Below, piece after piece: positions 26,117 to 35,018 of a stretch of DNA of 64,000 nucleotides. Under the pieces are notes generated by a model. That model was not told the DNA's origin. It ran no database searches and worked only from the letters and a program-made list of their open reading frames with translations. Within the stretch, counting starts at the first letter, position 1. The number at the start of each line of letters is the position of its first letter. Both the position numbers and the translations under genes were made by a program. The DNA is from Nocardioides nitrophenolicus (lineage in GTDB: Bacteria; Actinomycetota; Actinomycetes; Propionibacteriales; Nocardioidaceae): assembly GCF_016907515.1 (NCBI RefSeq), contig NZ_JAFBBY010000001.1, positions 310,001 through 374,000 on the forward strand, read 5' to 3'.

Positions 26117-27118
26117 ATGACCACCCCGACGGACTGCACCAGCTGCGGGCACGCGCTCGGGGTCGGCCGGTTCTGCACGAACTGCGGACAGCCCGTTCCC
26201 GGCCGGCACCCGGAGGCGGCGCCCGTCCCGAGTGCGCCCGTCGTGCCCCCGCCGACCGGGCAGCTGCCGCCCGCCGCGCGCTATCCGCTGTACGCCGACG
26301 CGCCGACCTCGCCGCCCGGCCCGCCTCCCGCGGCCCCGCCGCCCCCTCCGGCGGCGGTGACCCAGGTCGCGCCGCCTCCCCCGCCCGCGCCCGGACCCGG
26401 CCGCGAGCGGAGCGGCACCCCCTGGCTGCCCTGGCTGGCCGGCATCGCGGTGCTGGCGCTCGTCGCCGGCATCGGCGCCTTCCTGCTGGTGCGGGCCGGT
26501 GGCGACGGCGCGAGCGACGGCTCGTCCCGGGCCGACGACGGCACCGGGCCGGTCACGCCGGTCACCCCGGTCACCCCGGTCACCCCGGGCACACCCGACA
26601 GCACCGGCACCGGTGGGCCGGTCGAGGCCCCCGCGCCGGGCGACGTACGCGACCTGACGGCGGGGGCCCGCGCCGAGGTCCCCGCGACCGCGCCGGAGTC
26701 GCGGGACCGGGAGAACCGTCCGGTGAGCTTCGTCGCGGAGAACATGCTCGACGGCCGGCCGCGCACCGCCTGGCGGATGCCCGGCGACGGCACCGGCGCC
26801 ACCCTGGTCTTCGACCTCGGCGAGGACGTCGTGCTGACCGAGGTGGGCCTGGTCAACGGCTACGCCAAGGTCGACGGCGCCGACGACTGGTACCACGGCA
26901 ACCGGCGGATCCGGGCCGTGCAGTGGGAGTTCGACGACGGCACCCGGATCACCCAGGAGCTCGACAACCGGCAGAGCATGCAGCTGACGCCGGTCGGTCC
27001 GGTCGCGACCCGACGGGTGGTGCTCCACCTGGTCGAGGTGTCGGCGCCGGGCAAGGGCCCGAACGGCCGGGACTTCACCGCGATCAGCGACGTGCGCCTC
27101 CGCGGCGCCCCGGCCTGA
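26117..27118 (+). CDS. Zinc-ribbon membrane protein with discoidin-like C-terminal domain
   Basis: A 333-aa protein. Two CxxC pairs (CTSCG near 7, CTNCG near 20) form an N-terminal zinc ribbon. A proline-rich linker (about 31-95), one membrane segment (LPWLAGIAVLALVAGIGAFLLV), a VTP repeat (four units) and an exported beta domain of NADase-type glycan-binding or discoidin character (about 190-333; ENMLDGRPRTAWRMPGDG) follow. It may sense or bind a cell-surface carbohydrate; that is inferred from the fold. It runs into aroG on the other strand with 3 bases between stops. Confidence 0.8.
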   Translation: MTTPTDCTSCGHALGVGRFCTNCGQPVPGRHPEAAPVPSAPVVPPPTGQLPPAARYPLYADAPTSPPGPPPAAPPPPPAAVTQVAPPPPPAPGPGRERSGTPWLPWLAGIAVLALVAGIGAFLLVRAGGDGASDGSSRADDGTGPVTPVTPVTPVTPGTPDSTGTGGPVEAPAPGDVRDLTAGARAEVPATAPESRDRENRPVSFVAENMLDGRPRTAWRMPGDGTGATLVFDLGEDVVLTEVGLVNGYAKVDGADDWYHGNRRIRAVQWEFDDGTRITQELDNRQSMQLTPVGPVATRRVVLHLVEVSAPGKGPNGRDFTAISDVRLRGAPA

Positions 27119-27121
27119 CCG

Positions 27122-28459
27122 TCAGGCCCGGCCGAGCATCTGGGCGACCTGGAAGGCCAGCTCCAGCGACTGCACGCGGTTCAGGCGCGGGTCGACCACG
27201 GACTCGTAGCGGTGGGCCAGGCCCTGCTCGTCGAGCTCCTCGCCGCCGCCGACGATCTCGGTGACGTCGTCGCCGGTGTTCTCGACGAGGATGCCGGCGG
27301 GGACCGTGCCGAGCGCGCGGTGGACGTCGAAGAAGCCCTGCACCTCGTCGAGCACGTCCTCGAAGCGGCGGGTCTTGTAGCCGTTGGACGCCTCGAAGGT
27401 GTTGCCGTGCATCGCGTCGCACACCCAGGCGACGTCGACGCCCTCGGCGGTGACCTTCTCGACCAGGCCGGGCAGGCCGTCGCGGATCTTGCCGGCGCCG
27501 AAGCGGGTGATGAAGGTCAGCCGGCCGGGCTCGTTGGTGGGGTTGAGCCTGGCGGCGAGGGCGAGCGCGTCGTCGGCGGTCGCGGTCGGGCCGAGCTTGC
27601 AGCCGATGGGGTTGCTGATGTGGCTGAAGTACTCGACGTGGGCGCCGTCGAGCTGGCGGGTGCGCTCGCCGATCCAGACCATGTGGCCCGAGACGTTGTA
27701 GGGCTTCTCGGTGCGCGAGTCGATGCGGGTCATGGCGTGCTCGTACTCGAGCAGCAGCGCCTCGTGGGAGGAGTAGAAGTCGACCCGGTGGAACTCCTCG
27801 GGGTCGGCGCCGATCGCCTTCATGAAGGTCAGGGCACGGTCGATCTCGGCGGCCATCGCCTCGTAGTGCTGGCCCACGGGCGAGTTGCGCACGAACTCGG
27901 AGTTCCAGGTGTGCACCTGGCGCAGGTCGGCGTAGCCGCCGGTGGTGAAGGCGCGCACGAGGTTCAGCGTGGACGCCGACGCGTGGTAGACGTCGAGCAG
28001 CCGCTGGGGGTCGGGCCGGCGCGACTCGGGGGTGAACTCGAAGCCGTTGACCGCGTCGCCGCGGTACGCCGGCAGGCTGACCCCGTCGCGGGTCTCGGTG
28101 TCGGAGGAGCGCGGCTTGGCGTACTGGCCGGCCAGCCGACCGACCTTGACCACGGGCACGGACGCGGCGTAGGTCAGCACCACCGCCATCTGGAGCAGCA
28201 CCCGCAGCTTGTTGCGGGTGTTGTCGGCGGTGGCGTCGACGAAGGTCTCGGCGCAGTCGCCGCCCTGGAGCAGGAATGCCTCACCCCGGCTGGCCGCCGC
28301 GATCTTGGCCTTGAGCTCGTCGCACTCGCCCGCAAAGACCAGCGGGGGCAGCGTGCGCAGGCGTGCGACGGCGGCGGCCAGGGCCGCTGGGTCGTCGTAC
28401 GTCGGCTGCTGCTTCGCTCCGATGGCGTGCAACTGCTCGAGGGACGGAAGGCTGCTCAC
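27122..28459 (-). CDS. aroG: Class II DAHP synthase (3-deoxy-7-phosphoheptulonate synthase)
   Basis: A 445-aa plant/mycobacterial-type enzyme that condenses phosphoenolpyruvate and erythrose 4-phosphate, the first shikimate step. LLQGGDCAETF, DGVSLPAYRGDAVNG, HTWNSEF, FYSSHEALLLEYE, WIGERTRQLDGAHVEY, GCKLGPTA and WVCDAMHGNT are conserved metal- and substrate-binding segments. The start is GTG 28459. It is isolated between convergent and tandem neighbours, so probably independently regulated. Confidence 0.96.
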   Translation of the reverse strand: MSSLPSLEQLHAIGAKQQPTYDDPAALAAAVARLRTLPPLVFAGECDELKAKIAAASRGEAFLLQGGDCAETFVDATADNTRNKLRVLLQMAVVLTYAASVPVVKVGRLAGQYAKPRSSDTETRDGVSLPAYRGDAVNGFEFTPESRRPDPQRLLDVYHASASTLNLVRAFTTGGYADLRQVHTWNSEFVRNSPVGQHYEAMAAEIDRALTFMKAIGADPEEFHRVDFYSSHEALLLEYEHAMTRIDSRTEKPYNVSGHMVWIGERTRQLDGAHVEYFSHISNPIGCKLGPTATADDALALAARLNPTNEPGRLTFITRFGAGKIRDGLPGLVEKVTAEGVDVAWVCDAMHGNTFEASNGYKTRRFEDVLDEVQGFFDVHRALGTVPAGILVENTGDDVTEIVGGGEELDEQGLAHRYESVVDPRLNRVQSLELAFQVAQMLGRA

Positions 28460-28479
28460 CGCCCAATCGTACCCAGTGC

Positions 28480-29934
28480 TCAGTCGTCGGTCGGATCGAC
28501 GTCCATGTGCTCGATGTCGGCGAAGTGCCCGCCCTCGGGCTTGTAGACGAGGCGGGTCAGCAGCCACAGCACGATGCCGAGGCCGAGCAGGCCGGCGGCG
28601 ATCTTGTACTGGATCATGTCGGCCTCCAGCCGGGCCCACGGACCGAGCAGGTAGGCGCACAGGATCGCGCCGAGGATCGGCACCACCGTCGGCGCCTTGA
28701 AGGCGTGCGGCCGGCTCGGCTCGCGGCGCAGGACCAGGCAGGCGATGTTGACGATGGTGAAGACCGCGAGGAGCAGCAGCGCGGTCGTGCCGGACAGCGA
28801 GCCGACGATGGTGCTCTCGGAGCCGAGGCGGACGTAGGTGATCAGGGCGAAGGCCAGCAGGGTGGTGAACCCGATCGCGACGTACGGCGAGCGGCGGCTC
28901 GGCAGCACCTTGCCGAGCACCGGCGGCAGCACCCGCTGCTGGGCCATGCCGTAGATCAGCCGGCTCGCCATCAGCATGTTGATCAGCGCGGTGTTGGCGA
29001 CCGCGAAGACCGTCATGAACGGGAAGAAGTCGTCGATCGGCAGGTCCGGGGCGCCGATCTTGACGACGTCGATGAGGATGCCGGCCTCGGCGTTGGTGGG
29101 CGTGCCGATCTTGTCGGTCGGGATCACCGCCACCACCGAGATCGCGACCAGCATGTAGATGATCACCGCGATGCCGAGCCCGGTGAGCATCATCCGCGGG
29201 AAGATCCGCTCGGGGTCCTTGGTCTCCTCGACCATGTTGACCGAGTCCTCGAAGCCGACCATCGAGAAGAACGCGATGGCGGTCGCGACGGTGACCGCCA
29301 TGAACAGGCCCTTGTCGTCGGGGCTCTCGAAGACCGTGACCCGGTCGAGGTTGCCGTCGCCCTTGCCGATGACCCAGAAGCCGATCGCGATGACGATCGC
29401 CAGCGCGGTCATCTCGACCAGGGTGAGCACCACGTTGAACTTCACGCTCTCGCCGACGCCGCGCAGGTTGACCAGCGCCAGCACCAGCATGAACGCCAGG
29501 GCGACGGTCAGCACCAGGCCGTTGCTCGGTGCGTCGTTGCCGAGCCCGATCAGCAGGTTGGACGCCAGCAGGCCCGAGGACGTCGAGGCGCTGGTGATGC
29601 CCGAGCACACGACGGTGAAGGCGACCAGGAAGGTCACGAAGTGGATGCCGAACGCCTTGTGGGCGTAGAGCGCCGCCCCGGCCGCCTGCGGGTATTTCGT
29701 GACGAGCTCGAGATAGGAGAAGGCCGTCAGCGTGGCGATCGCGAACGCCACGAGGAACGGCAGCCAGGCGATCCCGCCGACCTGTCCGGCGAGCCGGCCG
29801 GTGACGGCGTACACGCCCGCGCCGAGGATGTCGCCGACGATGAACAGGAGGAGCAGCCCTGGTCCGAGGACGCGCTTCAGCTCCGGCTGTCCCTGCTGTC
29901 CCGGCGCGGTGGCGCCCGTGGTCTCGGTGCTCAT
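28480..29934 (-). CDS. APC-superfamily amino-acid permease
   Basis: A 484-aa permease with about twelve membrane segments. The N-terminal LLLLFIVGDILGAGVYAVTGRLAG and the FFSMVGFEDSVNMVEETKDPERIFP stretch are typical of amino-acid permeases of the APC family. A cytoplasmic, acidic tail (EHMDVDPTDD) ends the protein. Substrate not identifiable. It is downstream of the nucleotidyltransferase gene on the same strand, with 40 bases between. Confidence 0.88.
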   Translation of the reverse strand: MSTETTGATAPGQQGQPELKRVLGPGLLLLFIVGDILGAGVYAVTGRLAGQVGGIAWLPFLVAFAIATLTAFSYLELVTKYPQAAGAALYAHKAFGIHFVTFLVAFTVVCSGITSASTSSGLLASNLLIGLGNDAPSNGLVLTVALAFMLVLALVNLRGVGESVKFNVVLTLVEMTALAIVIAIGFWVIGKGDGNLDRVTVFESPDDKGLFMAVTVATAIAFFSMVGFEDSVNMVEETKDPERIFPRMMLTGLGIAVIIYMLVAISVVAVIPTDKIGTPTNAEAGILIDVVKIGAPDLPIDDFFPFMTVFAVANTALINMLMASRLIYGMAQQRVLPPVLGKVLPSRRSPYVAIGFTTLLAFALITYVRLGSESTIVGSLSGTTALLLLAVFTIVNIACLVLRREPSRPHAFKAPTVVPILGAILCAYLLGPWARLEADMIQYKIAAGLLGLGIVLWLLTRLVYKPEGGHFADIEHMDVDPTDD

Positions 29935-29974
29935 CTGGTGTCGTTCCTTCCCCGATGTCGGAAGTACCCGTGCC

Positions 29975-30607
29975 TCACCTTCGCGCAGGACGCGGCGAAA
30001 CGGAAGCATTTGGGGGCGAGGGCGGCATGTCGCCGCGCTGGGCCGACGCCACGCCGAGTGCCTCGAGCAGGCCGAGGAAGGCGGCGGCGAACGGGTTGTC
30101 GGCGGTCTCGGTGGCGACGGTGCGCCAGTCGACCTGCTCACGGACGGCCCGCGCCACCGGCAGCACGGCGGTGAAGTCGCAGGCGTGCTCCTCCAGCGAG
30201 CCGAGCTTGTCGGCCATCAGCACCGTCGCGGACAGCACCGGCATCCGCACCGACTCGACCTCGATCTCCTCCGCGTCGGCGAAGCGGGCGCGGGCGATCG
30301 GCTCGTTGCGCACCCGGAAGATCACGTCGACCATCGCCCGGTCGACGAACACCTTGAACAGCCAGTCCTCGGGCGGCTGGACGACGTCGAGGCCGCTCTC
30401 GGCGAGCACGTCCTTCACCCGGGCCGCGTCCTCCTCGGCGATCATGAAGTCGACGTCGTGGTCGGGCTCGGGGCCGCCCCGGGCCCACAGGCCGTAGCTG
30501 CCCGCCAGGGCGAACGGCACGTCGGCCTCCTTCAGGCGCACGGCCACCAGCTTCAGCGCCTCCCGCAGGTGTCCGGATCCTCCGGCACCCTCCCCTGCCT
30601 CGACCAC
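29975..30607 (-). CDS. Nucleotidyltransferase-fold protein
   Basis: A 210-aa protein with the polymerase-beta-type signature GSYGLWARGG followed by DHDVDF near 50-55, the metal-binding aspartates of the minimal nucleotidyltransferase fold. Relatives modify RNA, antibiotics or partner proteins; the AbiEii-type toxin group is one possibility but no antitoxin gene is adjacent. The target is unknown. The GTG start has a GAGGTG site 7 bases upstream. Confidence 0.72.
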   Translation of the reverse strand: MVEAGEGAGGSGHLREALKLVAVRLKEADVPFALAGSYGLWARGGPEPDHDVDFMIAEEDAARVKDVLAESGLDVVQPPEDWLFKVFVDRAMVDVIFRVRNEPIARARFADAEEIEVESVRMPVLSATVLMADKLGSLEEHACDFTAVLPVARAVREQVDWRTVATETADNPFAAAFLGLLEALGVASAQRGDMPPSPPNASVSPRPARR

Positions 30608-30667
30608 CCGGCATCACCTCGCGTGGTCGAGGTACCCGGCCGGGTGCCGAGCATCCGGGCGGGTACC
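30601..30667. repeat. Nested inverted repeats in a divergent gap
   Basis: Two overlapping dyads lie between the nucleotidyltransferase and the EEP gene: CGACCAC/GTGGTCG (30601-30607, 30623-30629) and GGTACCC/GGGTACC (30631-30637, 30661-30667) with a central GGTACCCGG-CCGGGTGCC. The ACCCGGCATC word is shared with the dispersed palindrome at 14567 and 59848, so it may be a decayed copy or an operator serving both divergent genes. Confidence 0.45.
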
Positions 30668-30676
30668 GGGGACGGG

Positions 30677-31489
30677 ATGCGCATCGTGACCTTCAACATC
30701 CTCGGCGGCCGCACCCAGCACGACCACGAGGTCGACGTGAGCGTGCTGCAGGACGCCATCCGCGACCTCGACGCCGACGTGCTGGCGTTGCAGGAGGTCG
30801 ACCACCTGCTCCAGCGCTCGGGCCACGCGGACCTGACCGCGCTGGCCGCGGAGGCGATGGGCGCCACGGACCACCGCTTCGTCGCCGCGCTCGCCGGCAG
30901 CCCGGGCGCGACCTGGACCGCGGCCACCGGGGACGAGCAGCCGACCGACGCGGCGTACGGCATCGCCCTGCTCAGCCGACTGCCGGTGACCGGCTGGCAG
31001 GTGGTCCGGCTGCCCGCGACGGCGACGCGGGTGCCGATGTGGTTCCCCGGCCGGACCCGGCCGACCTGGGTGCGCGACGAGCCGCGGGTCGCGGTGGCGG
31101 CGACCGTCGCCGCCGAGCACGGCCCGGTGACCGTCGCGACCACCCACCTGTCCTTCGTGCGGTGGTGGAACGGGCGCCAGCTGCGGCGGCTGGTCCGAGC
31201 GCTGTCCGGGTCGCCCCGGCCGCTGCTGCTGACCGGCGACCTCAACCTGGGCGTCGACCGGGCCGCCCGGATCTCGGGGCTGCACCCCCTCGCCGCCGAG
31301 CCGACCTTCCCCGCCGACCGGCCGGTCGAGCAGCTCGACCACGTGCTGTCCGAGCCGGTCCTGCCGGCGGTCGCCGAGGCCCGGCTGATGCGGCTCTCCG
31401 ACCACCGGGCGCTGGTCGTCGACGTCGACCTCGCCGCGGATCCGGTCAGCCGAAGAAGACCTGGGCCTCGGCGTACTCCTGCGGGCTGA
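30677..31489 (+). CDS. Endonuclease/exonuclease/phosphatase-family hydrolase
   Basis: A 270-aa EEP-fold phosphoesterase. MRIVTFNILGG, VLALQEVDHL (metal-binding Glu), TTHLSFVRW, LLTGDLNLG and the C-terminal LSDHRALVVDVD are the family motifs. The natural substrate is not evident. No signal peptide, so cytoplasmic. Its 3' end overlaps the convergent phosphofructokinase gene by 44 bases. Confidence 0.85.
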   Translation: MRIVTFNILGGRTQHDHEVDVSVLQDAIRDLDADVLALQEVDHLLQRSGHADLTALAAEAMGATDHRFVAALAGSPGATWTAATGDEQPTDAAYGIALLSRLPVTGWQVVRLPATATRVPMWFPGRTRPTWVRDEPRVAVAATVAAEHGPVTVATTHLSFVRWWNGRQLRRLVRALSGSPRPLLLTGDLNLGVDRAARISGLHPLAAEPTFPADRPVEQLDHVLSEPVLPAVAEARLMRLSDHRALVVDVDLAADPVSRRRPGPRRTPAG

Positions 31490-32474
31490 CCAGCTTGAGC
31501 TCGCCGGTGCCCTCGACCAGCGGCACCCGCTCGATCCGGGTGCCGCGCAGCGCCACCATCACGCCGAACTCGCCGTCGGCGACCGCGTCGATGGCCTGCA
31601 GCCCGAACCGGGTCGCCAGCCAGCGGTCGAAGGCGGAGGGCGTGCCGCCGCGCTGGATGTGGCCGAGCACCACGGCCCGCGCCTCCTTGCCGGTGCGCTG
31701 CTCGATCTCGTGGGCGAGCCGGTCGCCGATCCCGCCGAGACGGACGTGCCCGAACGCGTCCTTCTCGCCGCTGACCAGCGTCATGCCGGTGCCGTCGGCG
31801 GGAAGCGCGCCCTCCGAGACCACGATGATCGGCGCGTACTCGCTGCGGAAGCGGGTCTCGACGTGCGCGCAGACCGCCTCGATGTCGAAGGGCACCTCGG
31901 GGATGAGCACGGCGCTGGCTCCCCCGGCGATCCCGGCGTGCAGCGCGATCCAGCCGGCGTGGCGGCCCATCACCTCCACGACGAGCACCCGGTGATGGGA
32001 CTCGGCGGTGGTGTGCAGCCGGTCGATCGCCTCGGTCGCGATGTTGACGGCCGTGTCGAAGCCGAAGGTGAAGTCGGTGCCGGAGAGGTCGTTGTCGATC
32101 GTCTTGGGTACGCCGACCACCGCGACCCCGAGGTCGGCCAGCCGGGTCGCGACGCCGAGGGTGTCCTCGCCCCCGATCGCGACCAGCGCGTCGACGCCGG
32201 CGGCCGCGAGGTTGTCCTTGATCCGCTGCACGCCGTCGTCGATGGCGAACGGGTTGGTGCGCGACGAGCCGAGGATGGTGCCTCCCCGCGGCAGGATGCC
32301 GCGGCACTGCTCGATGCCGAGCGGCATCGTCACGCCCTCCAGCGGCCCGCGCCAGCCGTCGCGGAAGCCGACGAACTCGAACCCGTGGTCGTTCACCCCC
32401 TTGCGCACCACGGCCCGGATCACGGCGTTCAGCCCCGGGCAGTCACCGCCTCCGGTCAGCACTCCCACGCGCAT
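31446..32474 (-). CDS. Phosphofructokinase with pyrophosphate-type signature
   Basis: A 342-aa PfkA-family enzyme that phosphorylates fructose 6-phosphate. GVLTGGGDCPGLNAVIR and PKTIDND (123-129) and VMGRHAGWIALHAG are diagnostic. The phosphate-donor positions read Asp104 (in GGEDT, 101-105) and Lys124. ATP enzymes normally have Gly at 104; Asp104 with Lys124 is the known signature of PPi-dependent enzymes such as that of Amycolatopsis methanolica. PPi use is therefore likely but inferred. Confidence 0.88.
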   Translation of the reverse strand: MRVGVLTGGGDCPGLNAVIRAVVRKGVNDHGFEFVGFRDGWRGPLEGVTMPLGIEQCRGILPRGGTILGSSRTNPFAIDDGVQRIKDNLAAAGVDALVAIGGEDTLGVATRLADLGVAVVGVPKTIDNDLSGTDFTFGFDTAVNIATEAIDRLHTTAESHHRVLVVEVMGRHAGWIALHAGIAGGASAVLIPEVPFDIEAVCAHVETRFRSEYAPIIVVSEGALPADGTGMTLVSGEKDAFGHVRLGGIGDRLAHEIEQRTGKEARAVVLGHIQRGGTPSAFDRWLATRFGLQAIDAVADGEFGVMVALRGTRIERVPLVEGTGELKLVSPQEYAEAQVFFG

Positions 32475-32521
32475 GGCTCCCAACGTACGTCGCTTCTCGG
32501 CGCGGTATCTAGGCTCTGCCC

Positions 32522-33340
32522 ATGACCTTCTCGATCGTGGCCCGCTCCGCCGACGGCGAGACCTGGGGTGTCGCCGTCGCCTCCAAGTTCCTCGCGGTCG
32601 GCTCCGCCGTACCCGCGGCGGTCGCGGGAGTCGGTGCGCTCGCCACCCAGGCCGACGCCAATGTCGCCTACAAGGGCCTCGCGCTCTCGCACCTCGACGA
32701 GGGCGCGACCGCATCCGTCGCACTGCAGCGCCTGCTGGAGGAGGACGAGGGCCGCGCCCACCGGCAGGTCGGCATCGTCGACCTCGACGGCAACGCCGCC
32801 TCCCACACCGGGGCCGAGTGCATCCCCTGGGCCGGTGGCCGCACCGGCGACGGCTACGCCGTCCAGGGCAACTGCCTGGCCGGCGAGGAGGTCGTCGCGG
32901 CCATGGAGTCGGCCTGGCTGGAGAGCCCGCCCGACGCGCCGCTGCAGGACCGGCTGCTGGCGGCGCTGGCGGCCGGCGACGCCAGCGGCGGCGACCGCCG
33001 CGGCCGCCAGTCGGCGGCGATCCTCGTGGTCCGCGAGGGCGCCGGCTACGGCGGCCTCGACGACGTCGCGGTCGACCTGCGCGTCGACGACCACGCCGCG
33101 CCGATCGACGAGCTGACCCGGCTGCTCGACCTGCACGACCTCTACCTGACCGCCTCCACCGACGAGGAGAAGGTCGCCGTCGACCCGGCGCTGCGCGAGG
33201 AGCTGGAGGCGTTCGCCGCCGCGGCCGGGCTGCGCGACTTCCACACCTGGGTCGGCACCGAGAACTACGAGATGCGGGTCGCGCCCGACCTGGCCTGGAT
33301 CGACCGGCGGGTGTTGGGGATCGTGCGCGGCGACGGGTGA
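32522..33340 (+). CDS. DUF1028-family protein
   Basis: A 272-aa Ntn-hydrolase-like DUF1028 protein. TFSIVARSADGETWGVAVASKFLAVG at the start, GVGALATQADANVAYKGLAL and AVQGNCLAGEEVVAAM are the conserved segments; relatives occur near amino-acid or peptide metabolism but have no proven activity. It is divergent from the phosphofructokinase gene (47 bases between starts). Confidence 0.87.
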   Translation: MTFSIVARSADGETWGVAVASKFLAVGSAVPAAVAGVGALATQADANVAYKGLALSHLDEGATASVALQRLLEEDEGRAHRQVGIVDLDGNAASHTGAECIPWAGGRTGDGYAVQGNCLAGEEVVAAMESAWLESPPDAPLQDRLLAALAAGDASGGDRRGRQSAAILVVREGAGYGGLDDVAVDLRVDDHAAPIDELTRLLDLHDLYLTASTDEEKVAVDPALREELEAFAAAAGLRDFHTWVGTENYEMRVAPDLAWIDRRVLGIVRGDG

Positions 33341-33345
33341 GGGGT

Positions 33346-33410
33346 TGCAGGAATCGCCGGTCGACCGGCGATTCCTGCACTTGTCGGGCGTTGCAACGCA
33401 GGACAAGTGC
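33346..33410. repeat. Two adjoining palindromes between convergent genes
   Basis: A 34-base perfect palindrome (33346-33379, TGCAGGAATCGCCGGTC and its mirror) overlaps by 3 bases a second dyad at 33377-33410: GCACTTGTC/GACAAGTGC around a perfect GCGTTGCAACGC core. They start 5 bases after the DUF1028 stop and lie before the convergent coiled-coil gene. The rest of the gap to 33493 holds no recognised feature. They are good candidates for a bidirectional terminator. Confidence 0.85.
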
Positions 33411-33493
33411 CAGAAACACCCGCCCAGTGACACTCCTGGGGCTGCTGTGACCGCACCTCCAGGAGTACGCCGACCCGGCGGCCGGCGGGTCGG

Positions 33494-34390
33494 TCAACGA
33501 GCCTTGACCCGCTCCAACGCCCGCTGCGCCGCGTCCCGCTCCGCGGTGGCGGTGCGCAGGTCCGCGCCGGTGCCGTCGCGGACCTCCTCCGCCTCGGCCA
33601 GCTCCTCCTCCAGCGCCTCGGCCTGGTCCTCCAGGTCGGCCAGCCGGCGACGCAGCTCGTCGGTCTCCGCCTCGAGCTGCAGCGAGCGCGCGGAGAGCCG
33701 GTCCACCTCGCCGGAGGCGTCGTCGTGGGCGGCCCGGGCGGCGTCGTACTCCTCCTCGGCCGCGGCGAGGCGCTCCTCCGCGGCGGCGACGGCCTTGGCC
33801 GCCCGGTCCGGGTCGGGTACGACGTGCAGGTCGGGTGGTCCCGGTCGGGGGGCCTCGCGCGGCGTCGCGCTGAAGCCCAGCGCCTCGGGCAGGGCCACCG
33901 CGCTGGCGAGGTCGGCGGCGTCCATCGGCTCGACGCCGGTGGTGCGCAGGGCGCTGACGAGCAGGCCGCTGCGGACCGCGCGGCCGCACTCGGCGTCGAC
34001 CATCGCGGCGGTCAAGGTGGCCTCCACCTGCTCGGCGACGGCCTCGGTGACGCGCATCCCCTCCTCGGCGGCGATCCGGCGGGCCTGGGTGGTCACGGCC
34101 GCGGTGACCTGGCGGCGCTGCTTGGTCAGCGCCCGCAGCTCGCCGGCCGACATCGCCTGCTGGGCCTCGCGCAGGGCGGCCCCGACGCTGAGGACCTGGT
34201 CGACCTGGCCCGCCTCCCGGCGGACCAGCAGGTCGACGACCCAGGCGGCGGTGCTGGGCTTGCGCAGCGCCTTGACCTGCGCGGCGAGCGCCGTGCCCTT
34301 GAGCTCCTTGGCCCGCGCGTCGCGGGTCGGGGTGAACTCCGCGAGCGGCAGCGCGTAGAGCTCGTCGGCGATCTCCAGCAGGTCAGCCAC
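33494..34390 (-). CDS. Coiled-coil protein of unknown function
   Basis: A 298-aa cytoplasmic protein. The first 180 residues are helical and basic in part (TRDARAKELKGTALAAQVKALRKPS), and from about 195 onward a long Ala/Glu-rich heptad pattern predicts a coiled coil to the C-terminus. I do not recognise the family. It is the last gene of the plsC-sensor kinase run, 18 bases after the TetR gene. Confidence 0.7.
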   Translation of the reverse strand: MADLLEIADELYALPLAEFTPTRDARAKELKGTALAAQVKALRKPSTAAWVVDLLVRREAGQVDQVLSVGAALREAQQAMSAGELRALTKQRRQVTAAVTTQARRIAAEEGMRVTEAVAEQVEATLTAAMVDAECGRAVRSGLLVSALRTTGVEPMDAADLASAVALPEALGFSATPREAPRPGPPDLHVVPDPDRAAKAVAAAEERLAAAEEEYDAARAAHDDASGEVDRLSARSLQLEAETDELRRRLADLEDQAEALEEELAEAEEVRDGTGADLRTATAERDAAQRALERVKAR

Positions 34391-34408
34391 GCTCGGAGTC
34401 TTCCAGAC

Positions 34409-35011
34409 TCATCGCAGCCCGGCGCCGATCATCGCGACGGTGAGGTCGACCAGGTCCGCGCGGGCCACGCCCTCGGGCCGGGCGAGCGCGATCCGCAGGC
34501 AGGTCGAGACCAGGACGCCCATCAGCATGAACACCACGGCCTCGAGCTGCTCCGGCGCGAGGTCGGGGCGGTGCCGGCGCGGCAGCAGCGAGGCCAGCCG
34601 GTGCAGGTCGGCCTCGATCTCGGGCAGCACGTTGGCGCTGCTGCCGGCCGGCAGCTGGTTGACCATCGCCGTGATCACGCCGCGGTGTCGCTCGAAGCCG
34701 TCGACGAGGGTCACCACGACCATCCGCAGCGCGGCGTCGAGGTCGAGCTCGAGCGCGTCGACGACGCTGACCATCAGGTCGTCGCTGATCGCGCGCACCG
34801 CCTCCTCCCGAAGGACGCCGAGCAGCTCGGTGCGGTCGTTGAAGTAGCGGTAGAAGGTCCCGCTGCTGACGTGCGCGTCGCGGATCACCGCCGTCGTGGT
34901 CAGCCGGTCGAGGCCGTCGCGGTCGAGGATCCGGACCGCGGTGTCGAGCAGCAGCCGCCGCGTCTGGACCGCCCGTTCCTGGCGCGGCCGGGCCCGCTGC
35001 CGCTCCGCCAC
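34409..35011 (-). CDS. TetR-family transcriptional regulator
   Basis: A 200-aa regulator with an N-terminal TetR helix-turn-helix (LTTTAVIRDAHVSSGTFYRYFNDRTELLGVL, about 38-68) and a helical ligand domain. Target and ligand are unknown; the adjoining coiled-coil gene or plsC are possible targets. The start is GTG, 7 bases after the response-regulator stop. Confidence 0.9.
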   Translation of the reverse strand: MAERQRARPRQERAVQTRRLLLDTAVRILDRDGLDRLTTTAVIRDAHVSSGTFYRYFNDRTELLGVLREEAVRAISDDLMVSVVDALELDLDAALRMVVVTLVDGFERHRGVITAMVNQLPAGSSANVLPEIEADLHRLASLLPRRHRPDLAPEQLEAVVFMLMGVLVSTCLRIALARPEGVARADLVDLTVAMIGAGLR

Positions 35012-35018
35012 GGAGCCG

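Noticed and set aside
31446..32474. Ordinary ATP-type 6-phosphofructokinase annotation
   Set aside because: Asp104 with Lys124 points to the PPi class, so the donor was left open rather than named ATP.
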